NCBI GenBank assembly: GCA_027624235.1
Contig: JAQBYB010000003.1
Location: 1-64,000 of the forward strand
Origin: Pseudomonadota bacterium
GTDB taxonomy: Bacteria > Pseudomonadota > Alphaproteobacteria > Rhodospirillales > Casp-alpha2
DNA: 64,000 nucleotides
Reading direction: 5' to 3'
Made by a program: the position numbers and the translations under genes. Below are positions 34,734 to 43,447 of this stretch, piece by piece (positions within the stretch are counted from its first letter, which is position 1; every line of letters begins with the position of its first letter). The notes under the pieces are model-generated. The model was not told where the DNA came from. It searched no databases and worked only from the letters and a program-made list of their open reading frames with translations.

Positions 34734-35360
34734 TCAATTGCCCCAGATCGACGCCGGATCGCCAAACGAGTCCTGGGATATCTCGTCGGCGCTATAACGC
34801 CATGCCTTGAAGGTCTCGGACCAGTGACCCTTGGCCATCCCAGCCTTGGCTTTCAGGCGTTCGACAAAGGCTTTGGGCTCCGGCAGTTGCGCCCAAACCG
34901 ACGGCAGGAACAGGGCGCGGCGCCCACCGTCTTCAATGATCAGGCCATCGATATTGGGCCGCAGGGATTGCAGAAAGTTCGCCTCGTCTGAAAACGACAT
35001 TGGTGATTTCGGGCTGAGCACCGAGATTGAAAGATGCAGGCCATCAATCTCGGCGGGGGTAAGGGCCGGAAAGCGGGGGTCCTTGAAGGCGGCGCGAAAA
35101 CCGTTTTCGGAGACATCGGTGATCAACGGCCGATAGGCTTCGGATGAGCCGATGCACCCCCTCAGTTTTCCGTCCCGTTTCAAGGTAACGAAACTGGCGC
35201 CGCGTTCCGCCAACTCGGGCGGATAGTCATCAGGACTGACGGCTAACGGCTTGGCGTTTTCAAGGCCGTATTTAATAGACATGGCGGCCAGTTTTAGCAG
35301 CGCTTCGCCGTGATCGTTCAGGATCGCCTGGGTGGATTGGGATTCTTCGTCGTCAGTCAT
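34734..35360 (-). CDS. amrA: AmmeMemoRadiSam system protein A (AMMECR1 domain)
   Basis: A 208-residue AMMECR1 protein. FVTLKRDGKLRGCIGSSEAYRPL contains the invariant LRGCIG, followed by FPALTPAEIDGLHLSISVLS and the C-terminal LPSVWAQLPEPKAFVERLKAKAGM. The biochemical role is unsettled; it occurs with AmrB and AmrS as a three-part set. The ATG overlaps the amrB stop (TGATG), so the two are coupled. The 69-base gap to cysQ leaves room for continued transcription. Confidence 0.92.
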   Translation of the reverse strand: MTDDEESQSTQAILNDHGEALLKLAAMSIKYGLENAKPLAVSPDDYPPELAERGASFVTLKRDGKLRGCIGSSEAYRPLITDVSENGFRAAFKDPRFPALTPAEIDGLHLSISVLSPKSPMSFSDEANFLQSLRPNIDGLIIEDGGRRALFLPSVWAQLPEPKAFVERLKAKAGMAKGHWSETFKAWRYSADEISQDSFGDPASIWGN

Positions 35361-36199
35361 CAACCGGTTTCCGCCTCTTGAAACATCCACGACCCGTAGC
35401 CGACGACCTGGTCCTTGGACCCGGCGGTGTCGCCGGAATTGCGAAGGTCGAGCGTCGTCACCGTCATCCCGCGTTGTTTAGCGACCTGCAACAACCCGCC
35501 GACGGGAAACCGCCCGCAGGCGCCGTGGCTGGAAATGGCCGACGGGTCCAGGTCTTCGATGGCCTTGCAGGTGGCCAGATCCATGGCGCGCGCCTGGTCA
35601 TATTCAAGATAGTGGCTGAGGTCGGAACTGACGACGATCACCGTCTCCGGTCCGCCCCACAGGGCCTCAATCACCTCGGCAACATCGCCGGACGCCGCTT
35701 CGCCGACGACCAGCGGCACCAGGGAAAATTCATCCAACACCACCTGCAGGAACGGCAGGTGCACCTCCAGGCTATGCTCCTGGGCATGGGTGGCGTCGAA
35801 GATTTCGACCTGCGGCAGTTTCAGAATTTCAGTAGCGGCGGCCAGGTCGACCGGGATATCGCCCAAGGGCGTGCGGAATACCTCGGCGCTACTCAACGCC
35901 AGGCCGCGGACGGCGACCCGATGGCACGGTCCCATCAGCACTACCCGCTTGATGATTGAGGCCGCCGGGATCAATCGCGCATAGGCGCTGGCGGCGATGG
36001 CGCCGGAATAGACATATCCCGCATGCGGCGCAATGATGGCTTTGGGGACGCCTTGGGGGTCTCCTTGGGAGCCGCCTTGGGAGCCTGGGCCTTGTCCCGC
36101 ATCCGCGGCATCAAGAAAGCCTCGCACCGTGGCCTCCAGTTCTGTTTTGGAGCCGGGATAAAACTGGCCGGCCACGGCAGCTTCTTTAATAAAATTCAT
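35360..36199 (-). CDS. amrB: AmmeMemoRadiSam system protein B (Memo-like)
   Basis: A 279-residue Memo family protein, related in fold to class III extradiol dioxygenases. IIAPHAGYVYSG, GPCHRV, THAQEHSLEVHLPFLQ, VVSSDLSHYLEYDQA and HGACGR give the conserved His/Asp/Cys positions. Near residues 32-52 there is a Gly/Gln/Pro-rich insertion (GQGPGSQGGSQGDPQG) of repeated units that is not part of the fold. It is the first gene of the amrB-amrA-cysQ-tsaC-fkbM run. Confidence 0.92.
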   Translation of the reverse strand: MNFIKEAAVAGQFYPGSKTELEATVRGFLDAADAGQGPGSQGGSQGDPQGVPKAIIAPHAGYVYSGAIAASAYARLIPAASIIKRVVLMGPCHRVAVRGLALSSAEVFRTPLGDIPVDLAAATEILKLPQVEIFDATHAQEHSLEVHLPFLQVVLDEFSLVPLVVGEAASGDVAEVIEALWGGPETVIVVSSDLSHYLEYDQARAMDLATCKAIEDLDPSAISSHGACGRFPVGGLLQVAKQRGMTVTTLDLRNSGDTAGSKDQVVGYGSWMFQEAETG

Positions 36200-36313
36200 G
36201 GCGCCTTCCAGGTAGCGGATTGTCTAAATAAACCCGCATCGGCTAACCTGTAAAGGGAACCGCTTGGTTCCTGTCGCGGCTGTGAATTTTTCGTCATCCA
36301 AAACGGCAAGCCC

Positions 36314-36499
36314 ATGTATGTTTACGCTCTCTATTACAAAAAACCGGACGGCTCAATTGATGGCGCGGCTGTCGGTCTTTTCGAAAGTGACCTCCAGGCC
36401 CGGCACTACCTATTCAACGACGGCAGTTGCCCGCACACCGAATTCGAAATCATCAAGCATAAGGTCCATTCGGACGAAGATGATCTAATAGACGATTAA
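36314..36499 (+). CDS. Small hypothetical protein
   Basis: A 61-residue acidic protein (MYVYALYYKKPDGSIDGAAVGLFE to DDLIDD-stop). It has a balanced amino-acid mix and a Tyr-rich start, no signal or membrane segment, and no family I recognise. No strong ribosome site precedes the ATG. The gene sits between divergent amrB and the convergent GT41 gene, whose stop it overlaps by 4 bases. It may be a real gene, but support is only codon character and position. Confidence 0.5.
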   Translation: MYVYALYYKKPDGSIDGAAVGLFESDLQARHYLFNDGSCPHTEFEIIKHKVHSDEDDLIDD

Positions 36500-38490
36500 T
36501 CGCTTTTCCCGGAACACCACGCCTGCCAAACATTCCGCATGGCATCGGCGAAATTGCGGGCGAACCGAGGCTCGTCGCATAAAGGCGAAGCGGCCATGCG
36601 CTCTCTAAGCCCGGCCCGCAAACCGGTTAAGCGGGGGGGGTCATTGGCCAGTTTCACGGTCAGCGCCACATACGCCTCCGTATCCTCTGCCGCCAGTTCC
36701 GCCAACCCGACGGTCGACAGATGACTGAGCGCATGACGTCCGGCAAATATATTACCGACCAGCGTGACCACCGGCACCCCCATCCACAATGCCTCGCACG
36801 TGGTCAGGCCGCCGTTGTAGGGGAACGTGTCGAGCGCGATGTCGATGTCGTTATAACGCGCCATCATTTCTTCGGGCGTTGCCGCGCCTTCCAAAATCAG
36901 GCGGGAAGGGTCCAACCCGGCGGCGGCGAAGGCATCTTGAAAACGACTGCTGTTGGCCACGGAATCAACGCCTTTGTATTTTAATACCAATCGTGAATTA
37001 GGCACCGCGTTCAGGATTGTCATCCAGGTTTCCAGGGTCACGGCATTGATCTTGGCCGGATTGTTGAAGACGCCGAAGGTCAGAAAGCCGTTTTTTTCCA
37101 GCGGCGGCGGTCCCACGGCAGGGGCGAAATCAGGCGGCGTATAAGTGACATAGGCGTCGGGCATATAGATGATCGATTCCGTGTAAAACCGTTCGCCGCC
37201 ATCAGGGATGTAATGGCGATCGGCCAAAAGGTAGTCCATGGCCTTGAGCCCGGTGGTGCCGACATACCCGGCCCAGGTGATCTGAATGGGGGCCGGTTTG
37301 CGGGCAAACATGAGCAGGCGTGAGCCCCGGGAGTGGGCGGAAAGATCGAACAGGATATCAATGCCATCGGCGCGGATTTTCTCGGCCAGCTCGATGTCTG
37401 AAAGGCCGCGGGTTTCATGCCAGCCGTCGGATGCAGCCTTGAGCCGTTCGGAGATCGAGTCGGGTTCGCGGGCGGAATAGCAAATCAAGGCGATCTCGTC
37501 CGCGGGTTTGTTCTCAAACAGGCCGAGGCTGAAATATCCAACCGGGTGAACGCCCAGGTCCGAAGACACCAGCCCGATATTGAGCTTTCTTGCCGGGTCG
37601 CGGTCATTGGTGTGCGGGGTCCAGGTGCTGCGGAGCGGTTCGGCATGGCGTTGGCCCCATTCTGAATGGGCCTCAAAAAGTGTTTCCGCCGTCGATCCGG
37701 CCCGGTACTGATAGCAGAATAAAAGGCTCGAATGTGCCTCCGGAAAATCCGGGTTGAGGGCCAGCGCCTTGCCGTAACAGGCGGCGGCTTCATCATGCCT
37801 GCCCAGACTTTGCAGGACATTGCCCAGATTGTTTTGGGCTTCGGGAAGATCGGGTTGGAGGGCAAGGGCGCGTTGATAACTAACGACGGCTTCATCCAGG
37901 AGCCCGATTTCCTTGAGCGTTGCGCCCAGGTTGCTATGCGCTTCAGCCAGATCCGGTTTGAGCGCCACCGCTTTTTCCAGACTAAGGCGGGCTTCGGTAT
38001 AACGGCCAAGTTCCTTTAAGGCGTTGCCGAGATTATTATGCGCTTCGGCGAAGCCGGGGGTCAGCGCGATGGCTTTGGCGTAGCCGGCGACGGCGTCTTC
38101 CATACGCCCTAAATCCTGCATCACGTTGGCCAGATTGATGTGGGCCTCGGGGAAGTCGGGATTGAGCTCGAGCGCGCGTTGGTAGCTGTCATCGGCGTCT
38201 TGCAACCGCCCCAGCCCTTGCAGGGCGAGGCCCAGGATATTGTGACAAACCGGATGATCCGGGGCGGCGGCGATGGCCCTGGAAACCAAATCCACCGCGT
38301 CCGCAAAATTGCCGGCGTGGTAGGCGAGGGCGCCGAGCAGGTAATTGGCGTCGGCGTTATCCGCATCCTGCGCAAGGACTTGGCGGAATGTTTTTTCGGC
38401 GTCCTGCAACTGACCCGCCTGGTGCAGTTGAAGCCCTAGTTGAATAAGATCGGCAGGGTTTGTTACGTCTGCGGACATGGTGCGGTTCAT
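36496..38490 (-). CDS. TPR-containing GT41 (OGT/SPINDLY-like) glycosyltransferase
   Basis: A 664-residue protein with about eight TPRs (residues 15-285) and a C-terminal GT41 catalytic domain (about 300-650). Features: KLNIGLVSSDLGVHPVGYF, DILFDLSAHSRGSRL, PAPIQITWAGYVGTTGLKAMDYLLAD, FLTFGVFNNPAKINAVTLETW, NDIDIALDTFPYNGGLTTCEALWMGVPVVTL. Such proteins add sugars to proteins, in bacteria often flagellin or adhesins. The ATG overlaps the stop of the ABC permease (ATGA). Confidence 0.9.
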   Translation of the reverse strand: MNRTMSADVTNPADLIQLGLQLHQAGQLQDAEKTFRQVLAQDADNADANYLLGALAYHAGNFADAVDLVSRAIAAAPDHPVCHNILGLALQGLGRLQDADDSYQRALELNPDFPEAHINLANVMQDLGRMEDAVAGYAKAIALTPGFAEAHNNLGNALKELGRYTEARLSLEKAVALKPDLAEAHSNLGATLKEIGLLDEAVVSYQRALALQPDLPEAQNNLGNVLQSLGRHDEAAACYGKALALNPDFPEAHSSLLFCYQYRAGSTAETLFEAHSEWGQRHAEPLRSTWTPHTNDRDPARKLNIGLVSSDLGVHPVGYFSLGLFENKPADEIALICYSAREPDSISERLKAASDGWHETRGLSDIELAEKIRADGIDILFDLSAHSRGSRLLMFARKPAPIQITWAGYVGTTGLKAMDYLLADRHYIPDGGERFYTESIIYMPDAYVTYTPPDFAPAVGPPPLEKNGFLTFGVFNNPAKINAVTLETWMTILNAVPNSRLVLKYKGVDSVANSSRFQDAFAAAGLDPSRLILEGAATPEEMMARYNDIDIALDTFPYNGGLTTCEALWMGVPVVTLVGNIFAGRHALSHLSTVGLAELAAEDTEAYVALTVKLANDPPRLTGLRAGLRERMAASPLCDEPRFARNFADAMRNVWQAWCSGKSD

Positions 38491-41018
38491 TCGTTCCTAA
38501 GGTGCGGGGCCGCTTTGTGGCCCAAGGCCCGCCAGGTGCCGATCAGGCCCATGGAAAGGGTGACGGCAAGGCAAATCCCGGTGGTGGCGGCGACGACGTT
38601 GCCCAGGAACGTCCATTCGGTCTCCATCATAAAACGGATCACCGCCCATGCGGTCAAGGTTCCGATGGCCGCCGCGATCACCGCCGTAATCAGGCCCAGA
38701 ACGCCGTACTCCAACAGATAGAGACCGACCACGCGGCGTCGAGTCGCGCCCAGCACCTTATAGACGATGGCGTCGTAGACCCGGCGTTGATGTTCCGAGG
38801 CAATGACCCCGGCCAACACCACGGCGCCGGCCAACAACGTCAACGCCGCCGTTCCGGTGATCGCCGCGCCGACTCCTTTTAAGATACTTGCCGCCGCCTG
38901 CAGCGCTTCGCGAACCCGAATTGCGGAAACGTTGGGAAAGGCATCGGTGGCGGCACGTTCGACCGCGTCCTCGCGGTCGCGGGGCGCTTCGATGGCGGCG
39001 ATCGACGTGTGCGGGGCGGCTTCCAGGGCGCCCGGCGCGAAGATGATGGCGAAATCAAACCGTAGGCTGCGCCAGTCGATGTCGCGCAGGCTGGCAATCT
39101 TGGCGGTTATCTCCCGGCCGAGAATATTGAGGGTCAGGGTGTCGCCGAGGCCGATGCCGAAGCCTTTGGCCAATCCGGCGTCCAGGGAAATGATCGGCGG
39201 CCCGGCGTACTCGGCGGGCCACCATTTTCCGGCGACGATTTTTGTATCGGCGCGGGCGACGGCGGCGAAGGTCAACGCCCGGTCGCCGTGGGTGGCCCAG
39301 CGGCTTGCGTGGGCGACGTTGACATTCTCGACCGGGACGCCGGCGATTTTGACGATGCGGCCTCTGAGTGTCGGCACGCGCTGGTAGCCCGAAGTGCCGG
39401 GAACGGCGGTGACGGCGGCGTCGAAGGCGGCGGTCTGGCTCGGTTGGATATCAATGAAGAAAAAAGCCGGGGCCTGGTCCGGCAGCCGCTCTTCGATCTG
39501 GCGGCGCAGGTTGCCTTCGATCAGGGCGATGGCGACGAGCACCGATAGCCCCAGCCCCAACGAGATGATGATGTTCGGCGTCGCCGCGCCGCGCCGATGC
39601 AGGTTGGCCTGAACCAGCCGCCAGGGGCCTGCGGTGACGGGCTTAAAACGGGCCGCCGCGGCCATGACCACGGCGGCGCCGCCGCGCAGCAGCGCCAACG
39701 ATACCACCGCGCCGCCGATGAACCAGGCGGCGAAAGTACGGTCGTTGGCGGTCAATACTGTCAGCGCCGCCAGCATGCCGACGCCCACTATGGCAGCCGC
39801 GACAAAGCCGCTTCCGGGGCGTCCGCTGACCGGGGCGACGCGGGCGCGAAATAATTCCGCCGCCTTGACCGTTCGAGCCCGCGCCACCGGCAACAAGGCG
39901 AAGGTTATCGTCGCCAGCAGACCGAAGGCGGCGGCGTTGGCAATGGCGTTGCCATAAATCCCGGCGACCGGAGCGACCGGCAGTTGCTGGCCGGCGATTC
40001 CTATCAGCAAAAATGGTGTCCCTACACCGAAAATAAGCCCGATCACCACGCCGAGCCCGCCGAGGACCAGAATTTGCATCATATAGACGGTGAAGATCAG
40101 CCGCCCCGAGGCGCCCAGGCATTTGAAGGTGGCGATGGTGGCGGCCTTGCCGTCCAGGTAACTGCGCACGGCGCTGGTGATGCCCAGGCCGCCGACCAGC
40201 AGCACCGTCAGCCCGACGAAGGTCATGAACAGGGTCATCCGGTCGATAAAACGGCGCACCCCGTGGGCGGCGTCCTTGGCGGTGCTGACCCGCCACCCGG
40301 CGGTGGGAAAGGCCGCCTGCAACCCGTCGCTCCAGTCCTCGGCCCGGAGGCCGGGTTTCATCATCATCCGGTAATGGTAGTTAATCTGGCTGCCCGGCTG
40401 CACCAGCCCCGTTGCTTCTAAGGCCTTGGAATAAATCAGCAGCCGTGGGCCGAAGCTGAACACGCTAGCGACCCGGTCAGGCTCGATATCGACGGTGGCG
40501 CGCATCTGCAAGGTGGCGGCGCCGAGGCGGATGGTGTCGCCGAGCTTAAGCCCTAAGCGGGTCATCAGGTTGGCGTCGACGGCCGCGCCCCAGACGCCAT
40601 TCAGGTTGCCGAGCAGTTGAGCCATCGGCAGTGGTGGGGTGGTTTCCAGTTGGCCGATCAGCGGATAGGCCTGATCGACGGCCTTGAGTTCGACCATTGC
40701 CCGCTTGTCGAGGGTGTTTGCCGGGCGGACCATGGCGCGCATTATAATGGCGGTCGACAGGATTTGGGTTTGCGCTTCAAGATAGGCAATCTGGTCCGGG
40801 GAAGCCGGGCTGTGCAACAGTCGCAGATCGACCTCGCCGCCCAACAGCCGCGTGCCGTTGGCATCCAGCCCGGCGATGATGGACGCACTCAGACCACCGA
40901 CGGCGGCGATGGCGCCGACACCGAGCGCAAGGCAGGTCAGAAAAACCCGAAACCCGGCAAGACCGCCGCGCAATTCGCGCCGCGCCAGACGCCAGGCGAG
41001 GCTGAAATCATTCGTCAT
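38487..41018 (-). CDS. FtsX-domain ABC permease (YbbP-like)
   Basis: A large permease of 843 residues with ten predicted helices and two FtsX domains: an N-terminal helix (FLTCLALGVGAIAAVGGLSASIIAGL), a long periplasmic domain, a first helix cluster (FVGLTVLLVGGLGITSAVRSYL...KCLGASGRLIF) and a last cluster (VIYKVLGATRRRVVGLYLLEY). The start is ATG 41018, overlapping the ATPase stop by 11 bases; the open frame beyond it is a shadow of the ATPase gene. In E. coli ybbA-ybbP sit beside tesA as here. The substrate is unknown. Confidence 0.87.
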   Translation of the reverse strand: MTNDFSLAWRLARRELRGGLAGFRVFLTCLALGVGAIAAVGGLSASIIAGLDANGTRLLGGEVDLRLLHSPASPDQIAYLEAQTQILSTAIIMRAMVRPANTLDKRAMVELKAVDQAYPLIGQLETTPPLPMAQLLGNLNGVWGAAVDANLMTRLGLKLGDTIRLGAATLQMRATVDIEPDRVASVFSFGPRLLIYSKALEATGLVQPGSQINYHYRMMMKPGLRAEDWSDGLQAAFPTAGWRVSTAKDAAHGVRRFIDRMTLFMTFVGLTVLLVGGLGITSAVRSYLDGKAATIATFKCLGASGRLIFTVYMMQILVLGGLGVVIGLIFGVGTPFLLIGIAGQQLPVAPVAGIYGNAIANAAAFGLLATITFALLPVARARTVKAAELFRARVAPVSGRPGSGFVAAAIVGVGMLAALTVLTANDRTFAAWFIGGAVVSLALLRGGAAVVMAAAARFKPVTAGPWRLVQANLHRRGAATPNIIISLGLGLSVLVAIALIEGNLRRQIEERLPDQAPAFFFIDIQPSQTAAFDAAVTAVPGTSGYQRVPTLRGRIVKIAGVPVENVNVAHASRWATHGDRALTFAAVARADTKIVAGKWWPAEYAGPPIISLDAGLAKGFGIGLGDTLTLNILGREITAKIASLRDIDWRSLRFDFAIIFAPGALEAAPHTSIAAIEAPRDREDAVERAATDAFPNVSAIRVREALQAAASILKGVGAAITGTAALTLLAGAVVLAGVIASEHQRRVYDAIVYKVLGATRRRVVGLYLLEYGVLGLITAVIAAAIGTLTAWAVIRFMMETEWTFLGNVVAATTGICLAVTLSMGLIGTWRALGHKAAPHLRNE

Positions 41019-41718
41019 CGGGGCTACCTTCGGCGCCGACAATGCGGCCGTCGGCCAGCCGCACGATGCGGGTGCAGCGCGCCGCCAGTTCCTGGGCATG
41101 GGTGACGAGAATGAGGGTGGTGCCGAGCCGTTCATGCAATTGAAACAGAAGATCGATGATCGCGTCTCCGGTCGCCTGGTCGAGGCTGCCGGTCGGCTCA
41201 TCGGCGAGAAGAATCTTAGGCCCGGTGACGAAGGCCCTGGCCAGCGCGACGCGTTGTTGTTCGCCGCCGGAAAGCTGACCGGGATAATGCGCCAAGCGGT
41301 GGCCGAGGCCGACGGCTTCCAATTCGACCTCGGCGCGAGCGAAAGCGTTGTCGCAACCTGAAAATTCCAAGGGCAGGGCGACGTTCTCCAGCGCCGACAT
41401 GGTCGGCACCAGATGAAAGTTTTGAAACACGATGCCGATGTGATCGCGCCGGAACCGAGCCAGGGAATCTTCGTCCATCCCGGAGATTTCCGTCCCCGCC
41501 GCGGTGATCCGCCCGGCGGTGGTTTTCTCCAGCCCGGCAACGACCATCAGCAGCGACGTCTTCCCCGAACCGGATGGCCCGATGACGCCGACGGTCTCCC
41601 CCGTGGCCACCTGGAGGTCGATGCCGCGCAGGATCGACACCGGCCCGGCGTCACTGCTGAGTTGCAGTTGAACGCCCTCAAGGGTTAGAACCGGGTCGGA
41701 GGAGTTTTGTTCTGTCAT
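41008..41718 (-). CDS. ABC transporter ATPase (YbbA/LolD type)
   Basis: A 236-residue ATPase of the MacB/LolD branch. Walker [11 protein letters not shown] is intact, the signature is [14 protein letters not shown] and Walker [13 protein letters not shown]. It pairs with the FtsX-type permease downstream. Its ATG (41718-41716) overlaps the ATG of the divergent tesA gene (41717-41719), leaving no intergenic DNA. Confidence 0.92.
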   Translation of the reverse strand: MTEQNSSDPVLTLEGVQLQLSSDAGPVSILRGIDLQVATGETVGVIGPSGSGKTSLLMVVAGLEKTTAGRITAAGTEISGMDEDSLARFRRDHIGIVFQNFHLVPTMSALENVALPLEFSGCDNAFARAEVELEAVGLGHRLAHYPGQLSGGEQQRVALARAFVTGPKILLADEPTGSLDQATGDAIIDLLFQLHERLGTTLILVTHAQELAARCTRIVRLADGRIVGAEGSPDDE

Positions 41719-42397
41719 GGATCAGGTCCGTAAAATTTTCCGCAATACAAGGCGTGCGGCTTTCTGGCGGGTTGTCAACGGCGGCCTCCTGGCGTTGCTG
41801 GTGATGGCGGCGGTTCCAAGGATGGTGGCGGCGGAACAACCGATCCGTATTCTGATGCTCGGCGACAGCCTGACTTCTGGGCATGGCCTGATCAAGGGCG
41901 AATCGCTTCCCGACCGGCTTCAAGAAGCCCTGCAAAATGTGGCACCAGGAGGGCAAGTTCTCAACGCAGGCGTTTCCGGCGACACCACGGCAGGTGGACG
42001 CTCTCGTCTGGCGTGGTCGCTGGCCAACCGCCCGGATGCGTTGATCGTCGCCCTGGGCGCTAACGACGGTCTCCGGGGGCTGGCCCCGGAACAGACCTAT
42101 TCAAACCTGGATGCCATTCTCAACGCCGCGAAAAAGGCCGGGTTGCCGGTGTTGCTGGCGGGTATGCGCGCGCCGCCCAACTTAGGGACAGAATACGGGG
42201 CCGCCTTCAATGCCGTATTTCCCAGGCTGGCGGCGGCGCACGGCGTCGGTTTGTATCCGTTCCTGCTGGACGGTGTCGTCGCCGAGCCGGCGCTGAATCA
42301 GGACGACGGCATTCACCCGAATCCCAAGGGCGTCGCCGTCATCGTCAAAAAAATGCTGCCCTTCGTCCTAAAACTCATCGAACGGGCCGGGCATTAG
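41717..42397 (+). CDS. tesA: SGNH/GDSL esterase (TesA type)
   Basis: A periplasmic acyl-CoA thioesterase I/lysophospholipase L1-like arylesterase of 226 residues. The signal peptide is AFWRVVNGGLLALLVMAAVPRMVAA. Catalytic features: ILMLGDSLTSGHG (Ser), GANDGLRGL, and DDGIHPNPKG (Asp/His). GGAGGAG lies about 13 bases before the ATG, inside the divergent ATPase gene. Confidence 0.92.
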   Translation: MDQVRKIFRNTRRAAFWRVVNGGLLALLVMAAVPRMVAAEQPIRILMLGDSLTSGHGLIKGESLPDRLQEALQNVAPGGQVLNAGVSGDTTAGGRSRLAWSLANRPDALIVALGANDGLRGLAPEQTYSNLDAILNAAKKAGLPVLLAGMRAPPNLGTEYGAAFNAVFPRLAAAHGVGLYPFLLDGVVAEPALNQDDGIHPNPKGVAVIVKKMLPFVLKLIERAGH

Positions 42398-42442
42398 ACA
42401 AGGGCTATTCCCATGCTCGGGAGAATTGGCTAGGCTTGAAAG

Positions 42443-43447
42443 ATGAACAGCGCCATCAATCCTGATACCGGCAAGTACGACCGTATTCCGATCCTCGACA
42501 TGGGTTCGTATCTGGCCGGCGATGCCGGCGCCCGGGAAAAACTGGCCTCCGAAATCCGCCACGTGCAGGAAAACATCGGCTTTTCCGTCTTCATCAATCA
42601 CGGCGTTAATTTCGGCCTGTTGGACGGCGCCTATGCGGCGATGAAGAAATTTTTTGCCTTGCCGTTGGAAGAAAAGAAAAAACACACCATCGACGATACG
42701 TCGCTGGGCTACGTGCCGATCCGCTCGACCATGTACGTTTCTTCGGTGATTAACAGAAACACCAAAAAAGACCTTAATGAGACCCTAACCATCGCCCGCG
42801 ACCGTCCCGACGACCACCCGGCGGTCCAGGAACGCCGACGCTTTCACGGCCCCAATCGGTGGCCCGAGATCGACGGTTTTCGCGGCGCCATCGTTGCCTA
42901 TCAGGAAGCCATCGAGGTCATGGGTCATAATCTGCTGCCGCTGTACGCGCTGGCATTGGACAAGCCCGCCGATTTTTTCGCGCCCTTTTTCACCGACCCC
43001 ATCATGTGGAGCCGCAATGCCTACTATCCGCCGGTGCAACCCGAGGATAACCAGTTCGGCATCGCCCCTCATTGCGACCACAGCTTCCTGACCATGCTGC
43101 CGCTGGCGGATGAGCCGGGTTTGCAGGTGCTGGGTCGGGATGGCCAATGGATGTGGCCGGACCCGGTGGAAGGGGGCATCGTCGTCAATACCGGCGAATT
43201 CCTCAACCGCTGGTCCAACGGGCGGTTCTTAGCCACCCCGCACCGGGTGGTGCAGCCATCGCGCGAGCGCTATTCCATCGCCACCTTTTTCAATCCCGAC
43301 TCCGACACCTCGTCCGAGGCGCTGGATACCTGTGTGGACGAAGATAATCCGCCGAAGTTCGAGCCGATGACCATGCAGGCCTACGTCGAACACTACATCG
43401 ACAGCAATTACCTGCGCGGCGCCGGCGGCACCCAGGATAATGACTAA
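42443..43447 (+). CDS. 2-oxoglutarate/Fe(II) oxygenase, isopenicillin-N-synthase-like
   Basis: A 334-residue non-heme iron oxygenase with a DIOX_N region (RIPILDMGSYL, HGVNFGLLDG) and a jelly-roll core. The iron ligands His210-x-Asp212 (PHCDHS) and His267 (TPHRV) are visible, as is the 2-oxoglutarate-binding Arg276-x-Ser278. The substrate is unknown. Its last 8 bases overlap the start of amrS, suggesting coupled expression. Confidence 0.87.
   Translation: MNSAINPDTGKYDRIPILDMGSYLAGDAGAREKLASEIRHVQENIGFSVFINHGVNFGLLDGAYAAMKKFFALPLEEKKKHTIDDTSLGYVPIRSTMYVSSVINRNTKKDLNETLTIARDRPDDHPAVQERRRFHGPNRWPEIDGFRGAIVAYQEAIEVMGHNLLPLYALALDKPADFFAPFFTDPIMWSRNAYYPPVQPEDNQFGIAPHCDHSFLTMLPLADEPGLQVLGRDGQWMWPDPVEGGIVVNTGEFLNRWSNGRFLATPHRVVQPSRERYSIATFFNPDSDTSSEALDTCVDEDNPPKFEPMTMQAYVEHYIDSNYLRGAGGTQDND

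Noticed and set aside
41019-41540. N-terminal extension of the FtsX-type permease
   Set aside because: It is an alternative-frame shadow of the ATPase gene; the permease begins naturally at ATG 41018.
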